Part shown: positions 48,001-59,125 of the stretch, in pieces | How positions within the stretch are numbered: the first letter of the stretch is position 1 | Layout: each line of letters starts with the position of its first letter | Source: Nissolia schottii | Lineage: Eukaryota > Streptophyta > Magnoliopsida > Fabales > Fabaceae | Assembly: GCA_003254905.1 (NCBI GenBank) | Contig: QANU01068867.1 | Span: 328,262-392,261 of the forward strand | DNA length: 64,000 bases | Direction: 5' to 3' | Position numbers and translations under genes: made by a program | The notes under the pieces: model-generated | What the model was told of the DNA's origin: nothing | Database searches by the model: none | What the model saw: only the letters and a program-made list of their open reading frames with translations

Positions 48001-49777
48001 ACACTCAACATATGTATTGTGGCTAATTTATATTTTCTTTATCATTTACACCATTTTTTAAAAATTTGATGGGTCAATTAAGGAATAGAATAGAGTAATA
48101 TAAGTGTTTTGATCCCACAATAGCTAATAATTTCCCTTTGCACATTTCTGTCCTCTTTCAAATAACTGTCCAATTATAAATACGCCCATAGATTTAAAAA
48201 AAAGCATTAGATAATTATTCTTGTCAAAAAGTAAATTTATTATGTGTTTTACAAAATTATCTTATTTTTATTGACATGTATTCTCTTTCTTATTTAATAT
48301 TTTTAAAAAAAATAATTAGTTATTTATAGGAAAATAAAATTTTAAAATTGAATATTATTTGAAATAGGTGTAACAAATTTGACATGCACTAGTACACCAT
48401 AATCTTGTTCGATCACTTAAATATAAATAACTACGGCACCCTGTAATTTGAACCGTAATTGATCGCACTAGAGTACACCATGAGAGGGAGAGACTGTGTG
48501 AGGTGTGATCAGTTGGAAGAATCTTTCTTCAAGTAGTAGACGGCTCATGTCACTGACACAAATTAAAAGACATCAAATTGTCTAGTTGTAAATGTTTTTC
48601 CTTTTTTGTCTTTATCCCTTCAAAATCAAAATATATGTATTTACGGATATAGATCATAGATGAGACCTTACTTGTACGATTATTGGTACGTGTACAAAAA
48701 TTACAAGAGCATACTCCCATTTTAAAATTTCTTTTAATTCTTCAATAATAATCATATTGAAATTATTCTTCTAAATATTTTCTTTTTTATATTTTGTTAT
48801 TATATTTATTATAAGGCCATCAAACAAACAACAGATTCTTTAGAGTTTAAAAACAAACCACAACTGTTGCAATTAGGGATTAGGACTTAGAAGCTTGAGA
48901 TTCAATAAATTATTATGTTTTTCTAATTCTTTTCATAGGTAAAATAATTTCAATAATTGAGATCTTCTGCAGTTTGATCATAACTGCTGAGGTTCCTGAT
49001 CCAGTTCACAAAACTTTTAATATATTTAAAAGGATGAAAATAGTATATACACACACTCATATCACATAAAGATTTATGTACCAAAAAACATATCATATAA
49101 AGATTTATTATTATATATCTACAGGGGGACAACCGAAAATGTATGATTGAGCATGGAGTGGGGTTCACTGTGTTTGTTTTGTGGAGGGGCCACGTAGGAG
49201 GTGACTGATTATCATCATGCATTCATGCTCCTATGTCATATTTACACCTCAAAATACGTGTTCTACACTATACACTCTCGACCCACCCAAAAGTTAGCCA
49301 GCTACGCAATCCCCCATAAAAGGAGCAACCAGATATAATGAAAAATAAATTGAACCATATAATTTCATCAAATTAGATTCTACCTCTTGTCCTATTAAAA
49401 TATAACTTTCATAGACAAAAACAACGAGATCAGCTGCAGTTACTTCAGCACTGTAGATAATTACCATTTATATATTATTATTATTATTATTATTAATGGT
49501 CTTCATTATATACCACGCATCTACAAAATTAGGGGTTGGTTAATGGGTTTGATATTGCTTCAAGTAATTTCTTTTTTCAATCATATTATGTGTATAATCC
49601 TTCAATCATTTACCGTATTGCTAACTCTCAAATTAATACAGTCGGCCCCACCACTTCTATTTTTTAACCAATTGTTTCCACTACAACGCCCACTCCATTA
49701 CACGCTACATGAGCAATACAAAAGAAATTGTTTCTACTTAACTCTGAACATTAAAGGACCAAAACAACGGAATGAGT
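47728..49777. other. Intergenic with a TG/TA microsatellite
   Basis: Upstream of the acidic protein gene. A compound (TG)n(TA)n microsatellite lies at 47955-47997. The rest is AT-rich and holds no supportable gene on either strand; short open frames at 48950-49222 and 49543-49779 have no recognisable product. Confidence 0.55.
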
Positions 49778-50366
49778 AGTGCACAAATACTTGAAACACT
49801 ACTACACAAACATATACAACATAAGTGCACAAACATATAAACACAATTAACACTCAATATTAAAAAATCAAACCAAATGAATGGGTAGTGCACAAACATT
49901 TGTCACACTATTGCACAAACATATACAACATAAGTGTACAAACATATTAAACGATTAACACTACATACTAAAGGATCAAAATAGGGAAAAGAGTAGTGCA
50001 CAAACCTTTGTCATACTGCTGCACAAACATATAAAACGCTTAACACTACATATATACTAAAGGACCAAAAAACAAGGAAAAGAGTAGTGCACAAACATTT
50101 GTCATACTACTACGCAAAAATATACAACATAAGTGCACAAACATATTAACACAATTACAATAAACACTAAAAAACGAAATCGAAAGAATTTGTATTGCAC
50201 AAACTTTGATTACCATATTGCACAAACATTTCAAATATATATGCACAAACATAACGCGTAATTAACACAAATTAGTATTTAAGAAAACAAAAAGAAAGAT
50301 GCATGTTGCACAAACTTTGACTACCATATTGCACAACATTACAAACATAAATGCACAAACATATCA
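49778..50366 (+). repeat. TGCACAAACAT motif array
   Basis: About sixteen copies of GCACAAACAT or close variants, arranged in a diverged tandem unit of roughly 100-115 bp that alternates AGTGCACAAACATTTGTC with CTGCACAAACATATACAAC and a TTAACACTA-type spacer. Smaller clusters of the same motif occur at 54310-54535 and, inverted, at 56426-56797. Possibly subterminal repeats of a transposon family; an ATG followed by a run of TCTTCTTC (MSSSSSSSS on the minus strand, about 50617) lies just to the right. Confidence 0.7.
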
Positions 50367-50813
50367 CGTAATTAGATCAACAGTTTGATTGATGAGTTAA
50401 ACCTCGTTCTTCACATCAATCTAATTAGCAGAATCTATTGATTAATTTGGACCTCGAATCTATTGATCACTATACTCATTCGTTGCCTTTATTTGATCTT
50501 CAGACTTCATTGATGAATCTGGAGCTCAGATAAAGTGATCAATATCATAATAGATAATGATACGTGATGATGATTCTGCAAAAACGAAGAACGATGAAGA
50601 AGAAGAAGAGGACGACATGGAGAATTAAGGAAGAAGAAGATTGGAGTGAGTGAAAACTTGTTTGAGTGTGAGTGCAATTCGCGTTACGATTATGTTTTTC
50701 CGTTTTGGGCATGAGATATACGGAGTTGGCAGCACAATGACATATAAATGGTTGTACACCAATCATTTTTTGTTTTTTTTCATGTTTTTTTTTATAATGT
50801 TAATACTTAGTAC

Positions 50814-51813
50814 CATGGTTATCAAAATCGTGTTTTAACTCGTAAAGTCATACAAGTTTACATTCCTAGGTAGTAAAATCGAGTTGACTCGCATGCAAAC
50901 TCGTTTCTGGATAAACTCGGATGAACTCAGTTAAACTCGTGTGAACTCGCAATAAAATCGTGAGTTTACTGGCGAGTTCACGAGTTTACCACAATTGTGT
51001 TTTTTTAAGGACCAAACAAGCAAAACGACGACATTTTTCACGTCTCTGAGTTTTTAGATTTAAGTCATTTGAGTGTTTCAGAGTTTCCATTCTTAGCTGC
51101 GTCTGCAATCGTGCTCTATCATGCCATCGTGCTTCGTTGTGCTCCTTCATCGTGCTCCATCGCTAATCCATCGCATGTATTTCATCCTTTGCTCAGAGAT
51201 TTTTCCTACTAGGGTGCGTGGCCTCTGCATCGCTATCTGTGCTTTAGTTTTTTGGATTGGAGACATCATCGTCACACTCACTTCATGTGATGCTCAGTAT
51301 TATGAGACTCGCTGGTATCTTCGGTGATGTTGTTGTGTGTCATCTCCTGAATTTTTGTGTTCTTGAAGGTTCCAAAAGCAAAGGGCATATCCCTCGAAGT
51401 CATCACTGAATTCTTTGTTGTCGACTCAAAGCAGACTACTTCTGTTAAGAATGAGTGACATTATTCTTTATATACATTTGCTATGTTGGTTACTCAACAC
51501 TCCGTCTCTCTCTTGTGTTGATAGATTTTGCTTGTCATTAAGTTTATGTGGAGGAGGATATACTCTAGTTCAAACATATGTATTATGCATGAATTGAATT
51601 TAGAACTCATATGTTTCATTTTATGTGTGCTTTGTTATAGAGTTAAAAGTATTTATGAATTTCAAGTTTTATTAAATATATTTTTGTAACATAATAGTTT
51701 TTTAAAATATTTTTTAAATACTTTTTTAATAATGGATAAACTCGTACGAGTTTACGATCCGAATTTATGGAAGCTCCACGAGTTTACTTAAACTCTCGAG
51801 CTTGATAACCTTG
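50814..51813 (+). mobile_element. hAT-like element carrying a sugar transporter fragment, copy 2
   Basis: Exactly 1000 bp, with ends CATGGTTATCAAAATCG and (reverse complement) CAAGGTTATCAAGCTCG, flanked by a perfect 8-bp duplication CTTAGTAC (50806-50813 and 51814-51821). Subterminal ACTCGTAAA/ACGAGTTTAC motifs match copy 1. The captured transporter fragment lies in plus orientation. Copy 2 retains more of the upstream part than copy 1 (51060-51190). No transposase, so it would depend on an autonomous relative. Confidence 0.88.
51172..51458 (+). pseudogene. Captured C-terminal fragment of TST/TMT, copy 2
   Basis: The plus strand reads FILCSEIFPTRVRGLCIAIC and then ALVFWIGDIIVT, an almost perfect match to the conserved region before the penultimate membrane segment of TST/TMT sugar transporters. 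After a frame change it continues through an EVITEFF motif and a SKQTTSVKNE tail with a stop near the family C terminus. The middle (the LPVMLSSIGLAGVFGIY part in family members) is damaged or shortened. Sequence shared with copy 1 continues to about 51700 and is probably captured 3' untranslated region. Not functional as a transporter. Confidence 0.87.
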
Positions 51814-51821
51814 CTTAGTAC

Positions 51822-54309
51822 TAATTCATATTTTAAAGATGGTAGAGAGAGTTACCCAAAAAATAACTCATAATTCAAAGGATGTGAGTTTGATTATAAT
51901 TATTATGTATGGATGATTTATAAATACTTTTATAACTACGTATAAGAACTCAAAAAATTTGATGACATACATTGATTTAACAAGATGACTGATGTTGAAT
52001 TCACGGAAAATGGTTGTTTATAAGAATATAAAAGTACTTATTACCGACTGAATGCAATTTAAATCAGCCGGCACAGAGCAGCTTTAGCATGCATTATGAT
52101 GATCATGTGAAATGTGTAAAAAGATTGGTGGCCGTTAAATGTGAAAGGTTTGTGCTTTATCACTATTATAGTCAAGTTTAAGCTGTTTGCAAAGAAAAAG
52201 AATAAAAAAAAAAAGAAGCAAAATTTGAACATTGACGTTTGGAGGAGTTTTAGAGAAATAGCCAATGGAAAGGTTACAAAAGGACCTAGGCCGGTGCCTG
52301 ATGCGGGACCCCATCATCAATGGGCATCATTACCGTCCAAAATACATACATATGAGGGAGTGGGCCCCACAGGAGAAAAAACACAAAAGAAAAGGAGGAG
52401 AGGGAGGGGTTTAATTGCGTGGACAACCAAAGGTTCCCTGAATATGGCCATTTCCATTTGCATTTGCATTGCCAACAGCGTTTGGGAACCTCTCTTTCCA
52501 TAAAATATAAGAATCCACGTGGCCCCCACATGCCCCTTCTGGCTTTCCACATCGTACACTCGTGACAGGGCCCCACTTTTCCAGCCGTTCCATGTGCCAC
52601 GTCAGACCATATCATTTCATCTTTCTCAGAAATGTTAGATAATTATTTTTATTTTCAAAACTCAAAATATTGAGTAATGTGGTCTTTTTATTTTAGCTTA
52701 TTTAGCTAAAAAATTATTTTTTAGCTGAAAATATAAGTTTTTATATATTTCATGGAATTTCTTTTTAAAAAATAATTTTTTAAAAATTCTATTTTTAGTA
52801 GAAGTTAAATAGAGTAGTTTATTGTACCAAAAAATAAGATAAAATAAAAATAATAAATAGAGTAGCTTATCAATATATATATATATATATATATAAAACT
52901 TTTTTTTAACATTTTATAAAAAAAAAATTTTTAACATTTATTTTTAAAATTGAAACTAACGGGTTTATAATCTCGTACCATACTCATTTTAGTCTAAATC
53001 ATGACCATAAACACTACTCATTCAAGTTTTACTGAAATTTATCTTAAAATGCAACTCATGAATATAAAATACAAAATATAAATTATAAAAACTTACTTTT
53101 CATTATTATCAGCAAAAGAAAAACATATTATTATTGGACGATATATTTTTGTAGTATTTAATAATTATAAATTTTACAAATTGCTAGGGTTATATGTACA
53201 CGCTCTTACTTTTAACAAGTGATGCATTGTGTGAAATGTCACAGTACAAAATTAACCTTTCTCTTTTGTTTGTATTTCTTTCTTTATAAACCCTTATACG
53301 ACTTAATGTTCCTTTGGGCTTAGACACTATCATGTTGGATATGAAATTATTAAACATTATCGTGGATCTCCATGATAATGCTCATCTATAGTACCAAGAT
53401 AATGTTGATTCCAATTTTCTACGTAAGCTGAAGTGTCTACTTCTGTATTTGCGCGTCACACACAAACCTATCTACTAGTATATAATTTAAACCCCCCCCC
53501 CCAAAATTCCCTAAGAAAAACTCTGGATTTTCATTTGGTCGATGTTAATTTTTCTTTGTTGCTTGGTACACTATGAAAAGTATCAAATTACACCGTTTGA
53601 AATATCGGAATTATAATAAAAATATGTATTATGGGCAGCCAATATTTGGTGGAGAGTAGGCAATTTGTAAGGATTTAGCTAACAGGGTAGTGAAAAATGG
53701 GGGGTAGTCCTTCACATATTTATAAGTTACACCATGCAGCACAATGAAGTTGGATCGGGTAATAAAGGCATGACCTGTAAAGCAACAAAGTTTAGGTGAA
53801 AAGTTGAGGGAGGGCGGTGGGGAGTCCCCACTAATGGACCCCACATTCTTTAACAAAGTAAGACTGCTCGATTTGATTTGTTGCCGTTAAACTTGACCCT
53901 CAGCCAATAGGGTCCAGCCACGTGTGTGCTTACTAGGCACGTCTGGCTGTTTTATTTATGTACGCGATTCCCTCCGTCCTCCGAAAAGATTAGGTGATTT
54001 GGTGCTTTACATTCCCAAGCTGATGACGTGGACCAATAATTGCCCGCCATATGTGGGGCCTTCACTCGTGGTCGGGTCTGGCAGAGATTCCTTTTGGTGC
54101 ATCATGTTCGTATATTCTATACTTTTATGACATAATAATAACATGATGCTGTGATATTAAAATTATGATAACAATAATAATGATGATACCCGAAATTGCT
54201 GCTTGCTGCAGTCACTTAATTGCATGCATCATGCAGTTTGGTAATGTCGTTTGCAAATGTCGTGCCGTGGCCCTGCTTTTGTAATTAACCACATATATAG
54301 AAACAAGAA
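51822..54309. other. Intergenic with two GC-richer, G-box-bearing islands
   Basis: Mostly AT-rich, including an (AT)n tract at about 52875-52897 and a (C)9 run near 53493. Two islands of higher GC stand out. 52250-52615 contains CCACGTGGC (about 52515) and TGCCACGTCA (about 52595). 53630-54100 contains GCCACGTGTG (about 53918) and ATGACGTGGAC (about 54023). These are G-box/ABRE-type cores common in plant promoters, but no coding exon follows either island. Confidence 0.5.
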
Positions 54310-54535
54310 TGTCACATGTATACTCAATTTTATACACTTATACATACACTATTAATAATGCACAAACTTTATTCTCACGAGTGCACAAACATTATAAACT
54401 TGTAAATGATACTCTCAATTATACTTAATTAAGTGCACAAACATTACATGAGTTAAAATACAAACTTTATATATATTAGTACGAGGTGTATGTGTAGTTA
54501 TGGTTGTTGGTATACGTGTAACAGAACTCATATAA
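54310..54535. repeat. Small element with TGCACAAACAT motifs and inverted ends
   Basis: Starts GTCACATGTATAC and ends GTATACGTGTAACAG, imperfect inverted copies of TGTNACANGTATAC. Inside are three AGTGCACAAAC/ATGCACAAAC motifs in the same orientation as the 49.8-kb array. Looks like a MITE of the same family as the other TGCACAAACAT clusters; target duplication not resolved. Confidence 0.45.
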
Positions 54536-56425
54536 AAATTAGCCAAATGTCTAAATACACGCACACCCATCAGATTAGTTAATGAATCGGCAACTCTTGC
54601 CTTTTAATTTTGTTGATTCAAGGGTCACAAAACAAAAATGTCCTAGCCTAAATCTGAACCCGACCACGTGACGTGAATTAACCTTTTTTATGTGTTTGAA
54701 TGCGATAAAAGAAGATAGCTAGAATTATGCTTTTCAAAACGATGTGCCAGCCAGGGGCAAATCTGTGTCTTCATCTCTTCTCTACTACCAAAAATCAAAA
54801 CCAGAAGTGTGTGAGCTTGGTTGACATTTCTACTTGAAACCCAGCTGGGTGGGCTAACCCAATTGAGTTGGCCCATTTAAAGGCTTCAACTGAAGGGAAG
54901 GGAATTCTTTTATGGTCTCATCCACGTCTTGAATAAATAGGTGAAATATTATCCTTTAAACAATCAACTTCAGGATATATTTATGATAAATATTAATTAA
55001 TGTGACGAAAGTGCATCAAAAAGCACAATCGCTTACTAACAACTCCAAAAGGTCTAAGTTGATGGGAATGTTCGCCACAATTTAGGGCTAGAATATACCT
55101 TCCAACTTATTGAATATTTACAAGAGTATCGAACACATATTATAACAATGTGTCGTCTAAAAGCTACTTACGAAATAATGGAACCGCTGGGAAAAAAAAT
55201 TCTTAATGAAGTAGTAGTACAATTCATGTTTGAAAGTCAAGACCGGGACTAATTTGTCGAAGTTGCTTTTGGGAGACGTGCTTTATTTTGGAGAACGACC
55301 ACTTGGCAAACATCGTTTTCACTTTGATCTTTCTTTTTGGAACTTTCTTTTTAGTATTTTTACTGGGCACTCCCATTGCTTGTTCGTTTTGTGTCCCAAA
55401 TTAGCAACAAACTTGGTCCCTTTATGAAAGTTGGTCATATAACAATTCTTCTAAATGCTGAAGCTATCACTTAGTTAAAATAAATGCTCCTAATTAAATT
55501 TTCTATCTAGTAACATGTGGGACTCAATTATCCGGATCAATCAGCTTATTTGAAGAGTGCAACCACAATTAAGTCCATTTTAGATAACTTTTGTAACCCC
55601 TCTTTTTCTTTTTTTACCCTTTTTTTTATCGGGGTGCTAACTCATCTTTAAACTTTGCTAAATAACAAATCATATTTTTCCAAATACCACTGCTTTGATT
55701 GAAAAGAGAAGATTAATGGACTTTCAAACCCCTCGAAAAGATAAAGTGGATTAGTAATTGGAAGTCACTTGGATAGTGGACAAAACAAAACAATCCGACT
55801 TGGGCTCAAATTGAGCTTTAGGATTGCACGGAGCCTCTTAATTGCAAGGGAAATGATAAATTTCACACACCATAGCCAAATTGATTTCTCTGGGTTATTG
55901 GGTTGAACATTCTGGCCACGGCATCCTTCTTTCTTTCTTTTTTTTTAAATATATTATTTTGATATTACATCCTTTTATATATTGGAAGTATATAGCAAAA
56001 CCATATATAAAATTAAGGAGGTCATGGTATCACTTATCGGCATATTTAGAATACTGCAAATTTCTTGAAAGCATATATAATATGCAGTCAAAGTAGCTAA
56101 ACAATTTTAACGTTGTTTTAAATGTAACATAGGGTCGATAATTTAGCTTTTGTGAAAACCCCGGTGTAGTAATGGACCGCTTAAGCAAATATCATAAGCA
56201 ACTAAATCATTCGTTGTTTTTTTTTTTTGGAAGATGACCAAACTGGCCTAATACATACCGAGATCATAATGTATTGGATAAGAATTATACTACGTTGTAC
56301 CAAAGAATAAAGACTCATGATATATGTACATTCCAAATATTGTCATCGTACTATCATTTACGTAAGATTCACCTTCCACTCTCACATTGCATGTACCTAT
56401 TCTACTGTCATGTATAAACATTTTT
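54536..56425. other. Intergenic, no gene seen
   Basis: Mixed AT-rich sequence. A 65-codon open frame at 55230-55427 and others have no recognisable domain. Nothing else supportable. Confidence 0.5.
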
Positions 56426-56797
56426 AACTATTGTGCACAAACTTTTTGAATTGTTTAAAATGTTTGTGCACGATAATTGAAAAAGTTGGTGCACCATAAT
56501 AAAAAATTTGTGCATGTTAATTAAAAATGTTTGTGTAATATTTTAAAAATGTTTATGCACATACCTATGAATGTTTGTGCAAGATAGTTGAAAATGATTG
56601 TGGACGATAGTTAAAAGTATTTGCGCATGTTACTTAAAAAGGAATTAATAAATGATAGTTTAAAATGTTTGTGCACGATAGTTAAAAATGTTTATGCATA
56701 GTAGTTTAAAATGTTTATGCATGCTAGCTGTATGAGTGCACATGAGTCAATCGTATAAAATCATTGGTTGGTAGTATGGTACCAAATTGTAAGGTAC
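56426..56797 (-). repeat. ATGTTTGTGCA minisatellite
   Basis: AAAATGTTTGTGCACGATAGTT and variants recur about every 22-28 bases, at least ten times, from 56426 to 56735, the reverse complement of the motif in the 49.8-kb array. The block ends GGTACACCAATCATTTTT (about 56780-56797), a phrase also found just right of the 49.8-kb array (about 50753-50770), which supports one shared element family. Confidence 0.65.
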
Positions 56798-57861
56798 ACC
56801 AATCATTTTTCAATATCAAAATGTATTATAAGCTTATTGTATCCACAAAATAGTCTGGTTAACCGAATCCTAGAAACTCCACTAACTTTAACCTATAATT
56901 AGGGTGGTTCTTCCTCTTAAGCCGTGTTTTATACAAATAATAAGACCCGATAATATAAATTAATACTACAAAATTTATTTTTATCATATGTTTAGTGGAG
57001 TGTATGTTAATATAATGTTATCTTACATATCTATTTTTATCCTATTATTAATTGAATAAAATTATCAAATTTTAAGATACTTGATTAGACCTAATAGTAT
57101 TTTTTTTTTCAATCCCAAATTAACCATAGCAGTTTTGTTTGTGTTCTTTGCTCAAGCTATCACCGCCTTACCCTCAGTCCAACACTCACTATGGCCACAA
57201 ATTGTCAACCACCGCAAGTCTGTTTGGGTATCGCCACTGCTAAGGCGTTGCTATTCATGACAAGAAAGAAGCATGTTCGCTATTGTTGCAGACTTGCCGA
57301 TAACTTTCTTGGCTATACAATTTTGTTTTTCTTTCTTTCACTCGTCGAAGAAAAGAAAAACAAAATTGTACCATTATCTATGGGTGAATTTCACCATTTT
57401 TAAAAGAAAAAATTATTTAATTTTAATTCATTTAAAAAATTCTAAATTTCAATATTTTGTTTAGAATTTTTGTTAACATGTGATGCACCAAACAGGATAA
57501 TAAAAGAATTTATATAATGTATTTTTTATATTATTCTATCATATTTTATATTATCATGTCTTATTTTATACAATGCACCAAACAGGGTCTAAAATATGCT
57601 AATAGAAAAAATAAATCAAATTGAATAAAATTATATTAGAAATATTTTAGAAGTAGCTTTAAGATACCTTCTATGGATTAAAAACTGTTAAATCAATATA
57701 GAGAATTAAAAACTGTTATAAACTCAATAATATGCCAGCATTAGAAGTACATTACATTTTATTATTTGAATTACTTTCCAATTTTTATTGATCACAGTGA
57801 ATTATTATTTTTTATTAAATATAAAGTTAATACCTAATAATATAAAATCTCTAAAAATGTT
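56798..57861. other. Intergenic, no gene seen
   Basis: AT-rich. A 70-codon open frame at 57191-57403 begins in a less AT-rich patch but has no family resemblance. ATGCACCAAACAGG occurs twice (about 57481 and 57570). Confidence 0.45.
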
Positions 57862-58392
57862 TTGGCGCCCAAGTTGGCTCCTAAATTTTTTTAGTATCGA
57901 ATTAGTCTCTATAAAATTTGGGCATTGCCCATATTAGTCACTTCATCCAAACGTTTTGGACACAACCAAAATGTATTGGATGTAGCGACCAAATTAAGCA
58001 AAATAATTTTTTTCAAGGACTAAGTTGGACATTACAAATTTTTTTAGAGATCAACTTAAACAATCTCCTTATCTCCAAATCAAACTAATAAAACAGAAGT
58101 TAAAATAACAAAACTCATCAGAAAATCCCAAAATTTAAAGGTGGGGGAGGAGGAACAGGTTTATGTGGTTGTTGGGGTTTGACTGAGGGTGGCCCAAGTT
58201 GGTCTCTGAAAAAAATTATTTTTCCCAACTTGATCTCTACATCTAATATGACATCGTTTTGGTTGTGACCAAAATAAAGTCTATCACGACTATTTTAAAT
58301 GAAGGGATTAATGTGGGTAACACCCAAATTTTATAGAGACCAAAGTGGACACTAAAGACATATCCATAGACCATGTTGAGTATTAACTCTTA
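57862..58392. mobile_element. Inverted-repeat MITE (arms about 180-200 bp)
   Basis: The left arm, about 57862-58070, and the right arm, about 58185-58392, are imperfect reverse complements. Landmarks are TCTCTATAAAATTTGGGC, ACAACCAAAA, ATTGGATGTAG and AAAATAATTTTTTTCA with GGACTAAGTTGG in the left arm, each with its complement in order in the right arm. About 115 bp of unrelated sequence form the loop. No coding capacity; superfamily not assigned because no clean target duplication was found. Confidence 0.7.
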
Positions 58393-58619
58393 AATACATA
58401 AGCATACACCGCATAACACAGCTAATGGGCTTGAGCCCAAAAAATTGAATAAGGAATAATAAAAAAACTAAGAAACACAGCTAATAGACTTCCCTGGCAT
58501 TGCATAAGAAGCCCAATAGCAAGCGATTGCGAAAGCTACTCCCCTTAAAAAATAAATTTAATATCGTATATCATGTAGCCCAACAGTCTACATATCAATT
58601 ATCAAATATTAAACTTATT

Positions 58620-58716
58620 ATCAACGGAGGTTGGTCCAAGTGGTAAGTGACTTGGTATCGCTTAACCAAGGCTATAAGCCTTGGATACCGGACAGGCAAC
58701 CTAAAAAAAAAAATAT
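58620..58716 (+). mobile_element. Possible SINE remnant
   Basis: GGAGGTTGGTCCAAGTGGTA contains an A-box-like TGGTCCAAGTGG (58632-58643) in the head arrangement typical of tRNA-derived plant SINEs. The segment ends in a run of ten A. The B box is weak, so the call is tentative. The rest of 58393-59085 has no gene; an (AT)n microsatellite lies at 58896-58930. Confidence 0.4.
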
Positions 58717-58893
58717 TAAACTTATTAGAACGGATACTGCATATGAGTTTTCTTTAGAATTGAGGCTTGGGGCGCATTATTTATTTATTTATTGAAGGTT
58801 TAACAAGCAGTCATCAAATCACCCCCCGAAGCTGAAATTCTTTATCTGTTTGTTGATTTCAGCCAAAGCCAAAGTATCTTTATTTGGAGAGAG

Positions 58894-58932
<39 letters not shown>

Positions 58933-59085
58933 ATGCAAATGTTAAGTAAATCATATTATAAGTCTTCGTGAGGAGATACCAAGCTTCGGAGGTTGAATCA
59001 TGGATCAACTGCTTTTTCCATTTTTAATGTCATCAAACGTTCTTTAACCTTTTCCTTTAGCTGAAAGCATGTTCCCAATCTTCCA

Positions 59086-59093
59086 TATAAATA
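59086..59093 (+). promoter_or_regulatory. TATA box of the SnoaL-like gene
   Basis: TATAAATA, a perfect TATA consensus, lies only 33-40 bases before the first ATG (59126). Initiation at the usual distance would leave a leader of about ten bases or less, or make the in-frame ATG at 59138 the first one used. Confidence 0.6.
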
Positions 59094-59125
59094 CTTGATT
59101 ATTTTTTAATTTATCCCCATCTTGG

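Noticed and set aside
57191-57403. 70-codon open frame starting MATNCQPPQV
   Set aside because: The second half is low-complexity and AT-rich with no recognised family; not supported as a gene.
58620-58716. tRNA gene
   Set aside because: Only an A-box-like head is present; no cloverleaf with a T arm can be formed, so a SINE remnant is the better reading.
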